Positions 46,090 through 55,713 of a DNA stretch of 64,000 nucleotides are shown one piece after another (the first letter of the stretch is position 1; every line of letters begins with the position of its first letter). Where the stretch lies: positions 1,409,001-1,473,000 of the forward strand of contig CP065955.1 in the NCBI GenBank assembly GCA_016126655.1. The letters run 5' to 3'. This DNA is from Aerococcaceae bacterium zg-1292 (lineage in GTDB: Bacteria > Bacillota > Bacilli > Lactobacillales > Aerococcaceae). The position numbers and the translations under genes were made by a program. The notes under the pieces are model-generated. The model was given only the letters and a program-made list of their open reading frames with translations, made no database searches and was not told the origin of the DNA.

Positions 46090-47457
46090 TCACCCACCTT
46101 TAGCTGGGTTTTCCATTTGAGATTCATCAAATTGCTTGTGCTCTTGTATTTTTATTTTTTGACCATCTTGTAAACCATCTGGGAACATCACCAAACGGTC
46201 TCCTTCGTTTAATCCTTTTAACACAACTTTTTGTAATCCTTGTTGCATTAAATCAATCGGTGTTTTCTTCACGCGTCCATCTTTATAAACAAAGACAAAG
46301 AATTTATTATTTTCTTCTACTACTGCATCATTTGGAATCACAAAACCAGGTAAAGTAATATTCACTTTCGCCGAAAATCCTGGTTGGATGTGCTCATCTG
46401 GTTTCACAACAAAATTAAATTGCGCGGAATTATTATTACCGCCGCCACCTGAATTAGGGACAGGATTGGTATTAGTTTGATTATCAGTACTATTATTAGC
46501 TCCGCCAGTATAAGCAGGAACTTTATCATAATTAATAATTTTTCCTTGGATGGTGCGATTTTCAGCTGGTATAAAGATAGATACTGGGCGATCTTCGGCT
46601 AATGCATAGAAATCATATTCATTCACGCTACCGACAACGGAAATATCTTCTGAAACAATACGTACCAATGGCACACTACTATTATCTTTACCTTTTTCAT
46701 CTAGCATAACAACCCCATCAGCACTAGCAACCACACGATTATTTTGTTTTTCTTTTTGACGAATTAATTTAATTTCAAGCTCTTCAATCTGTTGATTCAC
46801 CTGACGAATTTGCTCTTTAATACCTGAAGCATCACTTGCAGCACCACCCATATCTGGCGTCGCGCCAGCAGCAGCGCCGTCTTGTTGGTCGCTATTATTA
46901 TTTGACGTTGATGGAGTCGTTGATTCCCCGATTGCTTCGACAACATAATATTGTTGTTTACCATTATTACCCCAATAATAGGCAATTTGGTCCCCTTTGT
47001 AGTTATAAACATTGCCAGTTGCTTCACTTAACTGGTCAATTAACTTTTCACGTTGATTATATAATTTCGTTTGCTCTCTTAGTAAATCTTCTAAAGCATA
47101 CTGTTGTTCTTTATCCGTTGAAACATAAGTAAATAATAGCGCGCCTTTTTTTACTTTTTGTCCATTTTTGACGAGCACTGAATCAATTTTCCCTTTTTGT
47201 GGATCGTAAAAATAGGCTGAGTCGGTACTCAGTTTGACGCTAGCATCAACGGTGACTGGTTCTTGTTTATAGACATCAAATGTTGAATAACGTATCTCAC
47301 CGTCATCTGGTGTACCATCAGGATTCATCTTACCCATCTCTGCGTTATTTCCATTTGGATTCGCTGGAAATAAGAAACTTTTAATCGCAAAGCCCATCCC
47401 TGCTAATGCCACCAGTCCAATTGCAATTCCAATCATTAATTTTCGTTTTAAATTCAT
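46090..47457 (-). CDS. MacA/HlyD-like membrane-fusion adaptor
   Basis: This 455-residue protein has an N-terminal membrane anchor (about 5-25), a split biotinyl-lipoyl-like barrel (first half KGKIDSVLVKNGQKVKKGALL, second half VVASADGVVMLDEKG) around a coiled-coil hairpin, and beta-barrel domains. Two low-complexity inserts stand out: about 180-215 (Ser/Asn/Asp/Gly-rich) near the hairpin tip, and about 330-350 (TGGANNSTDNQTNTNP, then GGGGNNNS). The ATG at 47457 follows GGAGG, with an N-terminus MNLKRKLMIGIAIG. It is the first gene of the exporter operon. Confidence 0.9.
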   Translation of the reverse strand: MNLKRKLMIGIAIGLVALAGMGFAIKSFLFPANPNGNNAEMGKMNPDGTPDDGEIRYSTFDVYKQEPVTVDASVKLSTDSAYFYDPQKGKIDSVLVKNGQKVKKGALLFTYVSTDKEQQYALEDLLREQTKLYNQREKLIDQLSEATGNVYNYKGDQIAYYWGNNGKQQYYVVEAIGESTTPSTSNNNSDQQDGAAAGATPDMGGAASDASGIKEQIRQVNQQIEELEIKLIRQKEKQNNRVVASADGVVMLDEKGKDNSSVPLVRIVSEDISVVGSVNEYDFYALAEDRPVSIFIPAENRTIQGKIINYDKVPAYTGGANNSTDNQTNTNPVPNSGGGGNNNSAQFNFVVKPDEHIQPGFSAKVNITLPGFVIPNDAVVEENNKFFVFVYKDGRVKKTPIDLMQQGLQKVVLKGLNEGDRLVMFPDGLQDGQKIKIQEHKQFDESQMENPAKGG

Positions 47458-47593
47458 ATTAAATAGACCTCCATATCCGGAATGAATACTTCTATTATAC
47501 GTTACTTTTATCAAAAATAAAACGTTTTACTGTAAATTTTATTTGACTTCATGAAAAATGTTCATGATTTTAACAGTTTTAGCTTCTTTGCAC

Positions 47594-47643
47594 GTCAAAA
47601 AAAGTGTTGGTGAGCGCATAGAAATATTTCGCCACCAACACTT
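47594..47643 (-). terminator. Terminator after the Cof-phosphatase gene
   Basis: AAGTGTTGGTG (47602-47612) pairs perfectly with CACCAACACTT (47633-47643), extended by GCG/CGC. On the minus strand TTTTTTTGACG follows. Confidence 0.88.
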
Positions 47644-47648
47644 ATTAT

Positions 47649-48458
47649 TCATTTTTTTGCAAAATATTTATCCATTACCACAACGAGCCCATCTTCATCA
47701 TTAGACTTCGTGACTTCGTCAGCTAATGATTTTAAATATTCAGTAGCATTAGCCATCGCCACACCGACACCTGCTACTTCAATCATGGAGGCATCATTAT
47801 TGCCATCACCACACGCAACGACTTGTTCGACTGTATAACCAAGGTGAGCAACTAATTTTTTAATTGCATCCCCTTTAGAGACATCACGGTGCATAAATTC
47901 CATAAAATAGGGTTTTGATGTCGTCGCATAGGTCGACTGTCCAAATTTACCGTTTAAATCTTGATCAACTGTTTGAACAATCGCTGGGTCACCAACACCA
48001 ATAAACTTCAATTGCGGTGTATCAATAGATGCAATATGCTCCGGACTATAACGATATGGAATGCCCGTTAACTCCCCTTCAATATGTGAATACTCATTCT
48101 CAGCATCAATAATTATTTCATCTTCTGTATAAGAAATTACCGACAAAGGTTGTGCTTGCAGATAGTCAATAATTGCTCGCTGTTCAGTTACGTCTAAACG
48201 CTGGCTGTATAATTCAGTTTCATCGTCCATTTTTGTAATGACAGCACCATTAAAAGAAATAATATACGAATGATATTTATCTAAGTTGAGCTCCTTTGCT
48301 GTTTCAAGCATAGATTTTGTTGGGCGACCACTCGCTAGCACTACATAATAGCCATCTTCTTGTAATTGCATCAAACGTTCACGTGTTTTTGGTGTAATTT
48401 CTCGCTGACTATTCAATAGGGTATCGTCAATATCTAATATTAATAATTTATAGTTCAA
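47649..48458 (-). CDS. Cof-type HAD phosphatase
   Basis: This 269-residue hydrolase has motif I LLILDIDDTLLNS, motif II VLASGRPTKSM, and motif III/IV KGDAIKKLV with ACGDGNNDASMIEVAGVGVAM. This identifies the Cof/YidA subfamily, which has a C2 cap and acts on sugar phosphates or flavin nucleotides. The best start is TTG at 48458, spaced 7 bases from GAGG; a TTG at 48464 is too close to that site. It lies 17 bases after the DUF554 gene in the same direction. Confidence 0.92.
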   Translation of the reverse strand: MNYKLLILDIDDTLLNSQREITPKTRERLMQLQEDGYYVVLASGRPTKSMLETAKELNLDKYHSYIISFNGAVITKMDDETELYSQRLDVTEQRAIIDYLQAQPLSVISYTEDEIIIDAENEYSHIEGELTGIPYRYSPEHIASIDTPQLKFIGVGDPAIVQTVDQDLNGKFGQSTYATTSKPYFMEFMHRDVSKGDAIKKLVAHLGYTVEQVVACGDGNNDASMIEVAGVGVAMANATEYLKSLADEVTKSNDEDGLVVVMDKYFAKK

Positions 48459-48475
48459 AATCAAACCTCACTTTG

Positions 48476-49204
48476 TTAAAATAATGGCAAAATAAATTGT
48501 TGCCAGAACCAACTAAATGGAATAATTAAAACCATCGCTGGAATCATTTCAGCAGTTGGTGTTTGTTTTAAGTCAAGCATGCGAAAGGCAATCGCTAATA
48601 TAAGGATACCTCCACAAGCTTTAAAATCATTGACCATTACTGGGTTCATCAATGGAGCAATCCAATGAGACAGCATAAAAATTGATAGAAAAATTATCGT
48701 TTGCGGAATCGCAATCATACTGACCACTAGTCCTAAATTACAAGCAAATATTGCGGCTGTAAAAAAATCCAAAATGGATTTAGTTATAAGCAAGCTATGA
48801 TCGCCCTCAATGCCAGCAATAAGTGTCCCATATAATCCTGTTCCACTGGCGCAAAACAGCACTAGAATGGTCAACAATTCATTATCAAATGCTTCAGCTT
48901 CTAACACATGGTCTTGCGTGGGCATTACTTTTTGAATAATTCCATTCATCCATCGCCCCATCTTAACAAACAATTCATCTAACTTCAGTCCAACACCAAT
49001 AATCGTACCAAAAATTACCGCAAAAATAACGGCAGATAAATTTTCCATTAAGACAATTGACGGAATAGCCATTGCAAACGAACACACACCAAATACAATT
49101 ATTAATTGACGCTTCATCTGTTCGCTCAAATGATGACCAAATAATCCTCCAAATAAACCTCCTGCAATAATGGATATAGAATTAATTACCACACCAATCG
49201 GCAT
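48476..49204 (-). CDS. DUF554 family membrane protein
   Basis: This 242-residue membrane protein has about seven hydrophobic segments and the DUF554 (YdfK/YqgA) pattern GVVINSISIIAGGLFGGLFG, IFGTIIGVGLKLDE and ASGTGLYGTLIAGIEGDHS. The family has no firm function. The ATG at 49204 follows AGGGAGGAG. It lies between the GH13 gene (with repeats between) and the Cof gene. Confidence 0.92.
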   Translation of the reverse strand: MPIGVVINSISIIAGGLFGGLFGHHLSEQMKRQLIIVFGVCSFAMAIPSIVLMENLSAVIFAVIFGTIIGVGLKLDELFVKMGRWMNGIIQKVMPTQDHVLEAEAFDNELLTILVLFCASGTGLYGTLIAGIEGDHSLLITKSILDFFTAAIFACNLGLVVSMIAIPQTIIFLSIFMLSHWIAPLMNPVMVNDFKACGGILILAIAFRMLDLKQTPTAEMIPAMVLIIPFSWFWQQFILPLF

Positions 49205-49224
49205 GTACTCTCTCCTCCCTTCTA

Positions 49225-49455
49225 ATCCAGTTCGCTTAGGTGCCTTAACCCCACTTCGTTAATCCCTTCTGTGCGTTTTATGCACAACAGTGATTTACAT
49301 TTTGGTTCGTTCGGATTGCCTCGACGTCCACTCACATGACTCTTGAAGTGTTTAGACACTGCTATGACCTCCGCTTCAGTGGTTCGAGTCAAATCATCCG
49401 TACTCACACTTTGTCCTCCAATGGTTCAAGTCAAGTCTCTCACACTTACATTATG
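49225..49455 (-). repeat. One full and two partial palindromic elements after the GH13 gene
   Basis: The full copy (49302-49412) uses GGAT/ATCC and CTCGA/TCGAG helices and an inner hairpin AGTGT-TTAG-ACACT. A left-end partial copy (49225-49301) has GTGC...GCAC. A right-end fragment (49413-49455) ends at the TTA that is the GH13 stop codon (49451-49453). Confidence 0.9.
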
Positions 49456-51190
49456 TTTTTCTTAAATAGATTAAACAACCTTGGGGCATGACTGTTGTTT
49501 CTGATACCACTTGATGGCTTATTAAAGTCTGTGCTGCATCTTTGATTTCAAGCGATTGATTGTCACTGCGATTCCAAACAGCTACCAATTGATGATTATT
49601 TTCATCAACCTTATCAAAACGAACAACTAATTGTGTATCATCCCAATCAATGTGCGGTGCTTGATACGTAATCGTTGATTGATAGTCTTTTCTCAATTGA
49701 ATCAAAGCAACAAACCATTGGTACAGCTCACCTTTTTGAACCACGCGGTCCCACAACATCACTCGCCGACAATCCGGGTCATGAGCACCTTCTAGACCAA
49801 TTTCTGTGCCATAATAAATACACGGAGAACCTGTCATTAAAAATAAAAAGGCAAACGCAGACTGGACAGCTGCAATATTTCCCTGTGCGGCAGTCATTAC
49901 TCGTTGTGTATCGTGAGAATCTAATAAATTAAACATCACTTCAACCGTTTGACGACGATACAACATTTCGTAATCAGCAAGTCGCTCCACCAATTCAGTC
50001 GTCGAAATCGATTGATCAATAAAATACTCCTTAATGTGATCAGTATAGGCGTAATTCATTACACTATCGAGTTCATCTCCATGCAACCAACTTTGGGAAT
50101 TGTGCCAGATTTCTCCTAAAATAAACACATCCGATTTGACAGCTAATACTTCACGTCTAAATCTCTTCCAAAATGCATGATCAATTTCGTTAGCTACATC
50201 TAAGCGCCAGCCATCAATGTCAAACTGCTCAACCCAATATTTTGCTATATCAATTAAATAATCAGCAACTTCTGGATTGGCGGTATTTAATTTTGGCATC
50301 CGCTCAACGAAAGCAAATGTATGGTAAGCTGGATCATCGAGATTAAATACCGCATCCATCGGCCAGCGTTGAATATGGAACCAATCATAATATTGCGATT
50401 CTGGTCCATTTTTCAACACATCTTGCCATTGTGGCGAATGCAATCCTATATGATTAAACACCGCATCCAGCATAATTCGAATGCCACGTTTGTGAGCTGC
50501 GTCTACGAGTTCAGCAAATGTTTCTTTAGTCCCAAAATGTGGATCTATTTCATAATAATTAATGGTGTCATACTTATGGTTACTTGGAGACTCAAAAATC
50601 GGACATAGGTAAATTCCATTGATACCTAAGGCGCTCAAATCATCGAGATGGTCGATTAACCCACGTAAGTCGCCACCATAAAAATTGTTAGTCGATAATA
50701 CCGGCCCGTCTTCCCACGCTAAACTATCTTTAGGACTAATTGACGAGTCGCCATTAGCAAAACGTTCCGGGAAAATTTGATACCAAATCGTCTCTTTCAC
50801 CCATTCCGGTGCATCAACTCGGTCAATTTCATGCAAATAAGGTAAACGGAAATAATCTGACGGATTTACAAACATTTCTTTTGTAAAAAAACCTCTTTCG
50901 CCATAATAATAAGTTGATTCTTCGTCTTCTAACTCAAAATAATACATCAAGCGCTGAAATGGCATTATTAAACTGACTTGCCAATAATCATGACACACAC
51001 CTTTGGCGATGCGCTGCATTTCTAGGATTTGAAACGCGTCAGGCTGATGAAATAAATAGGGATCAACAGCATGTACACGCACAGCTGCGACATCATTTTT
51101 TGCGGTTCGAATTCTGAGGTGAACTTGCTGCTGTTGATACAAATAGGCAAATTCCGACTCAGGACGATGGTAGACACCCGCTAAATTCAT
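49451..51190 (-). CDS. Cyclomaltodextrinase / neopullulanase-type alpha-amylase (GH13)
   Basis: This 579-residue enzyme has no signal peptide and so should act in the cytoplasm on maltodextrins or cyclodextrins. An N-terminal CBM34-like domain (about 1-120) precedes the GH13 barrel, as in neopullulanases. Conserved regions are DAVFNH, GWRLDVANE (nucleophile Asp), ILGEIWH (acid/base Glu) and LLDSHDTQRV. WYQIFPERFANGD is typical of the GH13_20 subfamily. It could process dextrins imported by the malEFG products. The ATG at 51190 follows AAGGAG. Confidence 0.94.
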   Translation of the reverse strand: MNLAGVYHRPESEFAYLYQQQQVHLRIRTAKNDVAAVRVHAVDPYLFHQPDAFQILEMQRIAKGVCHDYWQVSLIMPFQRLMYYFELEDEESTYYYGERGFFTKEMFVNPSDYFRLPYLHEIDRVDAPEWVKETIWYQIFPERFANGDSSISPKDSLAWEDGPVLSTNNFYGGDLRGLIDHLDDLSALGINGIYLCPIFESPSNHKYDTINYYEIDPHFGTKETFAELVDAAHKRGIRIMLDAVFNHIGLHSPQWQDVLKNGPESQYYDWFHIQRWPMDAVFNLDDPAYHTFAFVERMPKLNTANPEVADYLIDIAKYWVEQFDIDGWRLDVANEIDHAFWKRFRREVLAVKSDVFILGEIWHNSQSWLHGDELDSVMNYAYTDHIKEYFIDQSISTTELVERLADYEMLYRRQTVEVMFNLLDSHDTQRVMTAAQGNIAAVQSAFAFLFLMTGSPCIYYGTEIGLEGAHDPDCRRVMLWDRVVQKGELYQWFVALIQLRKDYQSTITYQAPHIDWDDTQLVVRFDKVDENNHQLVAVWNRSDNQSLEIKDAAQTLISHQVVSETTVMPQGCLIYLRKT

Positions 51191-51210
51191 TGACTCACTC
51201 CTTGGTTTTT

Positions 51211-51328
51211 TCGGCTCGCTTGGATTGACTTGACTTCACTTCACATAGCTCTTGGTGCGCTTGTTGCGCTCCTTCGCCCTCTGCTCCAGTGGTTCAAGTC
51301 AGATAATCCGCGCTCGCACGGTAGTTTA
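51211..51328 (-). repeat. Palindromic element between rel and the GH13 gene
   Basis: A full copy with GGAT/ATCC and GACTTGA/TCAAGTC helices and an inner arm GCGC-TTGT-TGCGC. It lies beyond the rel terminator and upstream of the GH13 gene. Confidence 0.93.
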
Positions 51329-51340
51329 GACAAAACAAAA

Positions 51341-51413
51341 TTTGGGCATAAAGTATCACAATTACTTGATTCGCTTCATGCGATTAACAAGCGATTTGGA
51401 CACTTATGCCCAT
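51341..51413 (-). terminator. Probable terminator of rel
   Basis: GGGCATAAAGTATC and its partner GGACACTTATGCCC form a long stem, with a second hairpin-like region inside. On the minus strand AAATTTTGTTTTG follows. The long loop makes it less typical. Confidence 0.6.
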
Positions 51414-51469
51414 CTTAATTAATAGTTAGCAAGAATACAATACCGCTTGGCAGCCAACTTTCGTTTCAT

Positions 51470-53677
51470 TTAACTATTGGATACACGATTAACCTCATAT
51501 ACATCAGGTATATTTCGTAATTTATTCATTAAATCTTTTAATTGTGTTGTATTGGAAATAGCGATTTTAACCGTTACAGTCGCTGTACTATTACTATCGA
51601 CTTTACCATTAACACTACGTAAATTTTTCACCGTATGGTTGACGACGTGTAATACATCATTAATAAGTCCCGAACGATCAAAACCGGTAACTTTTATTTC
51701 GGTTTCGTAATCGGAAGCTAAATCTGCTTGTTGTTCCCATTCTACGTCAATCGTACGATTCATTAACTCTGGTTCATTGAGTAAATTTGGACAATTCTTT
51801 TGATGAATTGACACGCCGCGTCCACGTGTAATGTATCCGACAATTTCATCACCAGGGACTGGATTACAACAACGGCTTAAACGCACCATCAAGTTTTCAA
51901 CACCATTGACAATAACACCACTTTCATGCACTGTCCGTGGTACTTTGTGTGCTGGCGCTTCTTTTTTCACTGACTGAACTTTATTTTTTGAATCACTCGT
52001 TTCGTCTAACGGACGCAAACCTAAGTGATTAATAATCGTTTGCGGAGAAATTTCATTGAGCCCTACTGCGGCGTACAAATCCTCTATCGTACTAAAATTA
52101 AAACGTTCAAGTAATTCTTTTTCACGATTTTTCTTCGTTAATAATTTAACGGAAGAACCCACAGTTTTTAATTCACGATCCAGCAATTGTTGTCCTTGTT
52201 CACTGTAACGGTCACGGTCAAGTAATTTAAAGTAACGTTTAATACGGTTTCTTGCTTTACTCGTATGGGTCATTTTTAACCAATCTCGGCTCGGTCCATT
52301 TGAGTTTGGATTGGTTAATATTTCAATAATATCACCATTTTTTAACGTGTAATTAAGCGGCACAATATTCCCATTAATTTTAGCGCCAATAATTTTATTA
52401 CCGACTTCCGTATGGATATGATAAGCAAAATCAATAGGACCTGAGCCAGCCGGAAGTTCAAACACATCTCCTTTTGGTGAGAAAATATAGACTTGGTCTT
52501 TAAAGATATCTTCTTTGACAAAGTCCATAAATTCACTGGCATTTTGTGCATCGTCCTGCAACTCAACTAGGTCTTTAAACCATTTCATCTGACGGTCAAT
52601 CGTATCTTCTACTTGAACTTTTTCAGTCTTACCTTCTTTGTACGCCCAATGTGCGGCCACTCCGTATTCTGCCACTTCATGCATTTGATGGGTCCGTATT
52701 TGAATTTCAACCGGTTTGCCATACGGTCCAATAATAGTCGTATGAATAGATTGGTACATATTGGCTTTTGGCATTGCGATATAATCTTTAAAACGTCCTG
52801 GCATGGGTTTCCATTTCGTATGAATAATCCCTAAAACAGTATAACAATCTTTAATGGTATCCACTAAGACACGAATCGCTAATAAATCATAAATATGATC
52901 AAAATCTTTATTTTGATCGACCATTTTACGATAAATTGAATAAATATGTTTTGGACGGCCATAGACATCTGCTTTAATATTCATTTCATCCACGGCAATA
53001 TTAATTTCATTGATGGCTTCTTGAATATATTTTTCGCGCTCATTACGTTTCGAGTCCATTAAACGCACAATGCGATAATACTCTGCTTGATTAATATAAC
53101 GTAAGGCAATGTCTTCTAACTCCCACTTAATCAAGTTCATCCCGATACGATCAGCTAGTGGCGCGTAAATATCTATCGCTTCTTGTGATTTTTCAACTTG
53201 TTTTTCTGGCTTTTGAAACTTCAATGTCCGCATATTATGCAAACGGTCAGCTAATTTAACCATCACAATACGCATGTCCTTAGCCATCGCCAATAACATT
53301 TTACGATGGTTTTCTGCTAGTGCTTCTTCTTTACTTTGAAATTTTACTTTACCTAGCTTAGTTACGCCATCCACTAAAAAAGCAACAGCACTACCAAATT
53401 CTTGTTCGATATCTTCGAGAGTATACTCAGTATCTTCGACAACATCATGTAAAAAGCCTGTCGCAACTGTCGCTGGATCCGATTGTAATTGCGCTAATAT
53501 TCCTGCTACTTGAATTGGATGCACGATATAAGCTTCACCAGATAACCGCACTTGATTTCGGTGGGCATGCGTCGCATAATCCAATGCTTTTTTGACAAAA
53601 GCGACATTTTTTTCGTTCATATATGTTGCACAGATATCAATAACTTCTTGTGCTGTTAAATCTTGTGTTCTTGCCAT
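51470..53677 (-). CDS. relA: Bifunctional (p)ppGpp synthetase/hydrolase Rel
   Basis: This 735-residue stringent-response enzyme has an HD hydrolase domain (HPIQVAGILA, His77-Asp78 in GFLHDVVEDT), a synthetase domain (GRPKHIYSIYRKM, YHSIHT-like QSIHTTIIGP), a TGS domain (about 385-450, VYIFSPKGDVFELPAGSGPIDFAYHIHT), a zinc-finger/RIS region (RLSRCCNPVPGDEIVGYITRG) and a C-terminal ACT domain (about 660-735). Both catalytic halves look intact, so it should make and degrade (p)ppGpp. The ATG at 53677 follows GAGGAG. D-Tyr-tRNA deacylase, often its neighbour, is absent. Confidence 0.98.
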   Translation of the reverse strand: MARTQDLTAQEVIDICATYMNEKNVAFVKKALDYATHAHRNQVRLSGEAYIVHPIQVAGILAQLQSDPATVATGFLHDVVEDTEYTLEDIEQEFGSAVAFLVDGVTKLGKVKFQSKEEALAENHRKMLLAMAKDMRIVMVKLADRLHNMRTLKFQKPEKQVEKSQEAIDIYAPLADRIGMNLIKWELEDIALRYINQAEYYRIVRLMDSKRNEREKYIQEAINEINIAVDEMNIKADVYGRPKHIYSIYRKMVDQNKDFDHIYDLLAIRVLVDTIKDCYTVLGIIHTKWKPMPGRFKDYIAMPKANMYQSIHTTIIGPYGKPVEIQIRTHQMHEVAEYGVAAHWAYKEGKTEKVQVEDTIDRQMKWFKDLVELQDDAQNASEFMDFVKEDIFKDQVYIFSPKGDVFELPAGSGPIDFAYHIHTEVGNKIIGAKINGNIVPLNYTLKNGDIIEILTNPNSNGPSRDWLKMTHTSKARNRIKRYFKLLDRDRYSEQGQQLLDRELKTVGSSVKLLTKKNREKELLERFNFSTIEDLYAAVGLNEISPQTIINHLGLRPLDETSDSKNKVQSVKKEAPAHKVPRTVHESGVIVNGVENLMVRLSRCCNPVPGDEIVGYITRGRGVSIHQKNCPNLLNEPELMNRTIDVEWEQQADLASDYETEIKVTGFDRSGLINDVLHVVNHTVKNLRSVNGKVDSNSTATVTVKIAISNTTQLKDLMNKLRNIPDVYEVNRVSNS

Positions 53678-53822
53678 CTCCTCACCCCATTCACTTTTAT
53701 TATGTATCCTAAATTATACGATAAAATATATTATTCTACAATGTTTTAATCGCTCAGTCTTGCTAAATATAGCACTAGATAGCGATAACATTCTGCAATC
53801 AACTACCGAATGTAGTAACACA

Positions 53823-53848
53823 AAAGGAGCCTGTATGTCGGCTCCTTT
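53823..53848 (-). terminator. Probable terminator of deoC
   Basis: AAAGGAGCC (53823-53831) pairs perfectly with GGCTCCTTT (53840-53848). On the minus strand TTTTGTGTT follows. Two repeat elements lie between it and the deoC stop at 54274. Confidence 0.75.
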
Positions 53849-53887
53849 GGCATTAATGATATATATACGTTTATTATTGTGCGACTC

Positions 53888-54272
53888 TTTGGTAGCGATT
53901 CGTATTCACTTCCCATCGTTCGTGAAATGTAGCAAACTGCTACGTTGTATTCCTAAGGGGTTCGAGGCTAAACGACTACTCTCACACCATGTTTTCTTAT
54001 GGTCCAAGCCAAACCGTCCACTTTCGCACACTGTTAATTAAGGCTTTAATACGCTAAAATGTCTCCATTCACAGAACTCTTTTATGCCCTTATGCGCACG
54101 CAGTCACCTTTCTAATCCGGTTCGCTCAGATTGACTTGACGTCCACTTCAGAAGTCACCTCTGTGCGATACTCATTCCCCGGCAACTTCCTCTAGTGATT
54201 CAAGCCAGAACATCTTCAGTCACACTATTTTATCCGGTGGTCCACTTCAAAACGCATGTTGTCGCACAATAT
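53888..54272 (-). repeat. Degenerate and intact palindromic elements after deoC
   Basis: The copy at 54114-54236 is recognisable and uses the outer helix AGAT/ATCT in place of GGGT/ACCC. Another at 53888-53997 is degenerate, but keeps an inner GTAGCAAACTGCTAC hairpin and GGTTCGAGGC. Short fragments lie near 54000-54040 and 54237-54272. All lie between the deoC stop and its terminator. Confidence 0.8.
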
Positions 54273-54273
54273 T

Positions 54274-54948
54274 TTAATAGCTGCTTGAATCTGTTGGTGT
54301 TTCATTGCTTACGATGGCGATGCCTTTGGATGCGCCAATACGGGTTGCACCGGCTTCAATCATTGCTTCTGCTTCAGCGGTTGTTGATACACCACCGCTA
54401 GCTTTGACACCTAAATCTGGTCCAACTGTTTCACGCATTAAGCGAATGTCTTCAACAGTCGCTCCACCTGTTGAAAATCCAGTTGATGTTTTGACAAAAT
54501 CTGCACCTGCTTCGACTGCTGCTTGACAAGCTTTTACTTTTTCTTTATCAGTCAATAGACACGTTTCAATAATTACTTTAACTGTCACTTCAGATGGCAC
54601 TGCATCAACGACTGCTTTAATATCTTCTTGCACCAATGACCAGTTGCCAGCTTTGGCAGCACCGATATTAATAACCATATCGACTTCGTCTGCACCTAAT
54701 TCAACTGCTTCTTTTGCTTCAAAGGCTTTTAATGTGGATGTATTAGCACCTAAAGGGAATCCAATTACCGTACATACTTTAACCTCTGTGTCTTTTAATG
54801 CTTCTGCTGCTGTCTTCACCCATGTTGGATTCACACAGACTGACATAAAATCATATTGTGCTGCTTCACTACATAATACAGCAATTTGTGCAGCGGTTGC
54901 GTCTGCTTTTAATAATGTATGATCGATATATTTTGATAATGTTGTCAT
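54274..54948 (-). CDS. deoC: Deoxyribose-phosphate aldolase
   Basis: This 224-residue aldolase cleaves 2-deoxyribose 5-phosphate to acetaldehyde and glyceraldehyde 3-phosphate. It has [46 protein letters not shown], the Schiff-base Lys in [12 protein letters not shown] with [14 protein letters not shown], and [10 protein letters not shown]. Length is standard. The ATG at 54948 follows TTGGAGG. It is isolated from other nucleoside-catabolism genes. Its 3' side carries repeat elements, then a terminator. Confidence 0.98.
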   Translation of the reverse strand: MTTLSKYIDHTLLKADATAAQIAVLCSEAAQYDFMSVCVNPTWVKTAAEALKDTEVKVCTVIGFPLGANTSTLKAFEAKEAVELGADEVDMVINIGAAKAGNWSLVQEDIKAVVDAVPSEVTVKVIIETCLLTDKEKVKACQAAVEAGADFVKTSTGFSTGGATVEDIRLMRETVGPDLGVKASGGVSTTAEAEAMIEAGATRIGASKGIAIVSNETPTDSSSY

Positions 54949-54966
54949 TTTAATACCTCCAAAAAT

Positions 54967-55713
54967 TTATAATTCTAATTGATAACTAAGTGCACTGAGA
55001 AAATAAATCGGTGCCGTCTCCGCTCGTAAAATACGCGGCCCCAAGCTACAAGTGATAAACCCCACATGGGTTAATATGTCAACTTCTTCTGGTGCCAAAC
55101 CACCTTCTGAGCCAAACACCATAATTACGGAATCCGTCGGTTTTATAGCTGTTAGCTGCGCTTTTAACTGCTGATGTTGCCCCAATTTTGCTGTTTCTTC
55201 ATAGGCAATGAGTTTAACAGTATAATCCTTTGTCTGTCTAATAAAAGCTGCTAAATCCTGTTGCGACTCAATCACAGGTACTAAGACACGGTGACTCTGT
55301 TCGGCCGCCTCTTTAGCAATTTTAGCTAATCGTTCCACTCTTTTAGCCGCTTTATTACCTTGCCATTTCATCACATCGCGTTTGAGCGCCAGTGGGTAAA
55401 AATGTTGAACGCCACACTCCGTTGCTTTTTGCACAATCCATTCTAATTTATCATTTTTAGATAAGCCGCAGGCAATCGCAATATGTGGCGTCATCTCAAC
55501 GTGTGTTTCCAGTTTATCTAACACCAATAACTGAGTTGAATCAGATGTGTCATCTATTAATGTCGCTAAAAATAATTGATTATTAGCATCCACTATGTAG
55601 ACATTTGTCCCGACTTTCGCCCGCATAACACGTAGTAAATGATGACTATCTTCTACTGATAGTTGTACTTTTTCATCAACTGTTAATGTCTCTGCTACAA
55701 AATACCGTTGCAT
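54967..55713 (-). CDS. rsmE: 16S rRNA (uracil-1498-N3)-methyltransferase
   Basis: This 248-residue SPOUT methyltransferase modifies 16S rRNA U1498. The N-terminal PUA-like domain (HHLLRVMRAKVG) and C-terminal knot motifs VMVFGSEGGLAPEEVD and SLGPRILRAETAPIYFLSAL are diagnostic, as is KLEWIVQKATECGVQHF. It overlaps prmA by one base, the usual pairing in Firmicutes. Confidence 0.97.
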   Translation of the reverse strand: MQRYFVAETLTVDEKVQLSVEDSHHLLRVMRAKVGTNVYIVDANNQLFLATLIDDTSDSTQLLVLDKLETHVEMTPHIAIACGLSKNDKLEWIVQKATECGVQHFYPLALKRDVMKWQGNKAAKRVERLAKIAKEAAEQSHRVLVPVIESQQDLAAFIRQTKDYTVKLIAYEETAKLGQHQQLKAQLTAIKPTDSVIMVFGSEGGLAPEEVDILTHVGFITCSLGPRILRAETAPIYFLSALSYQLEL

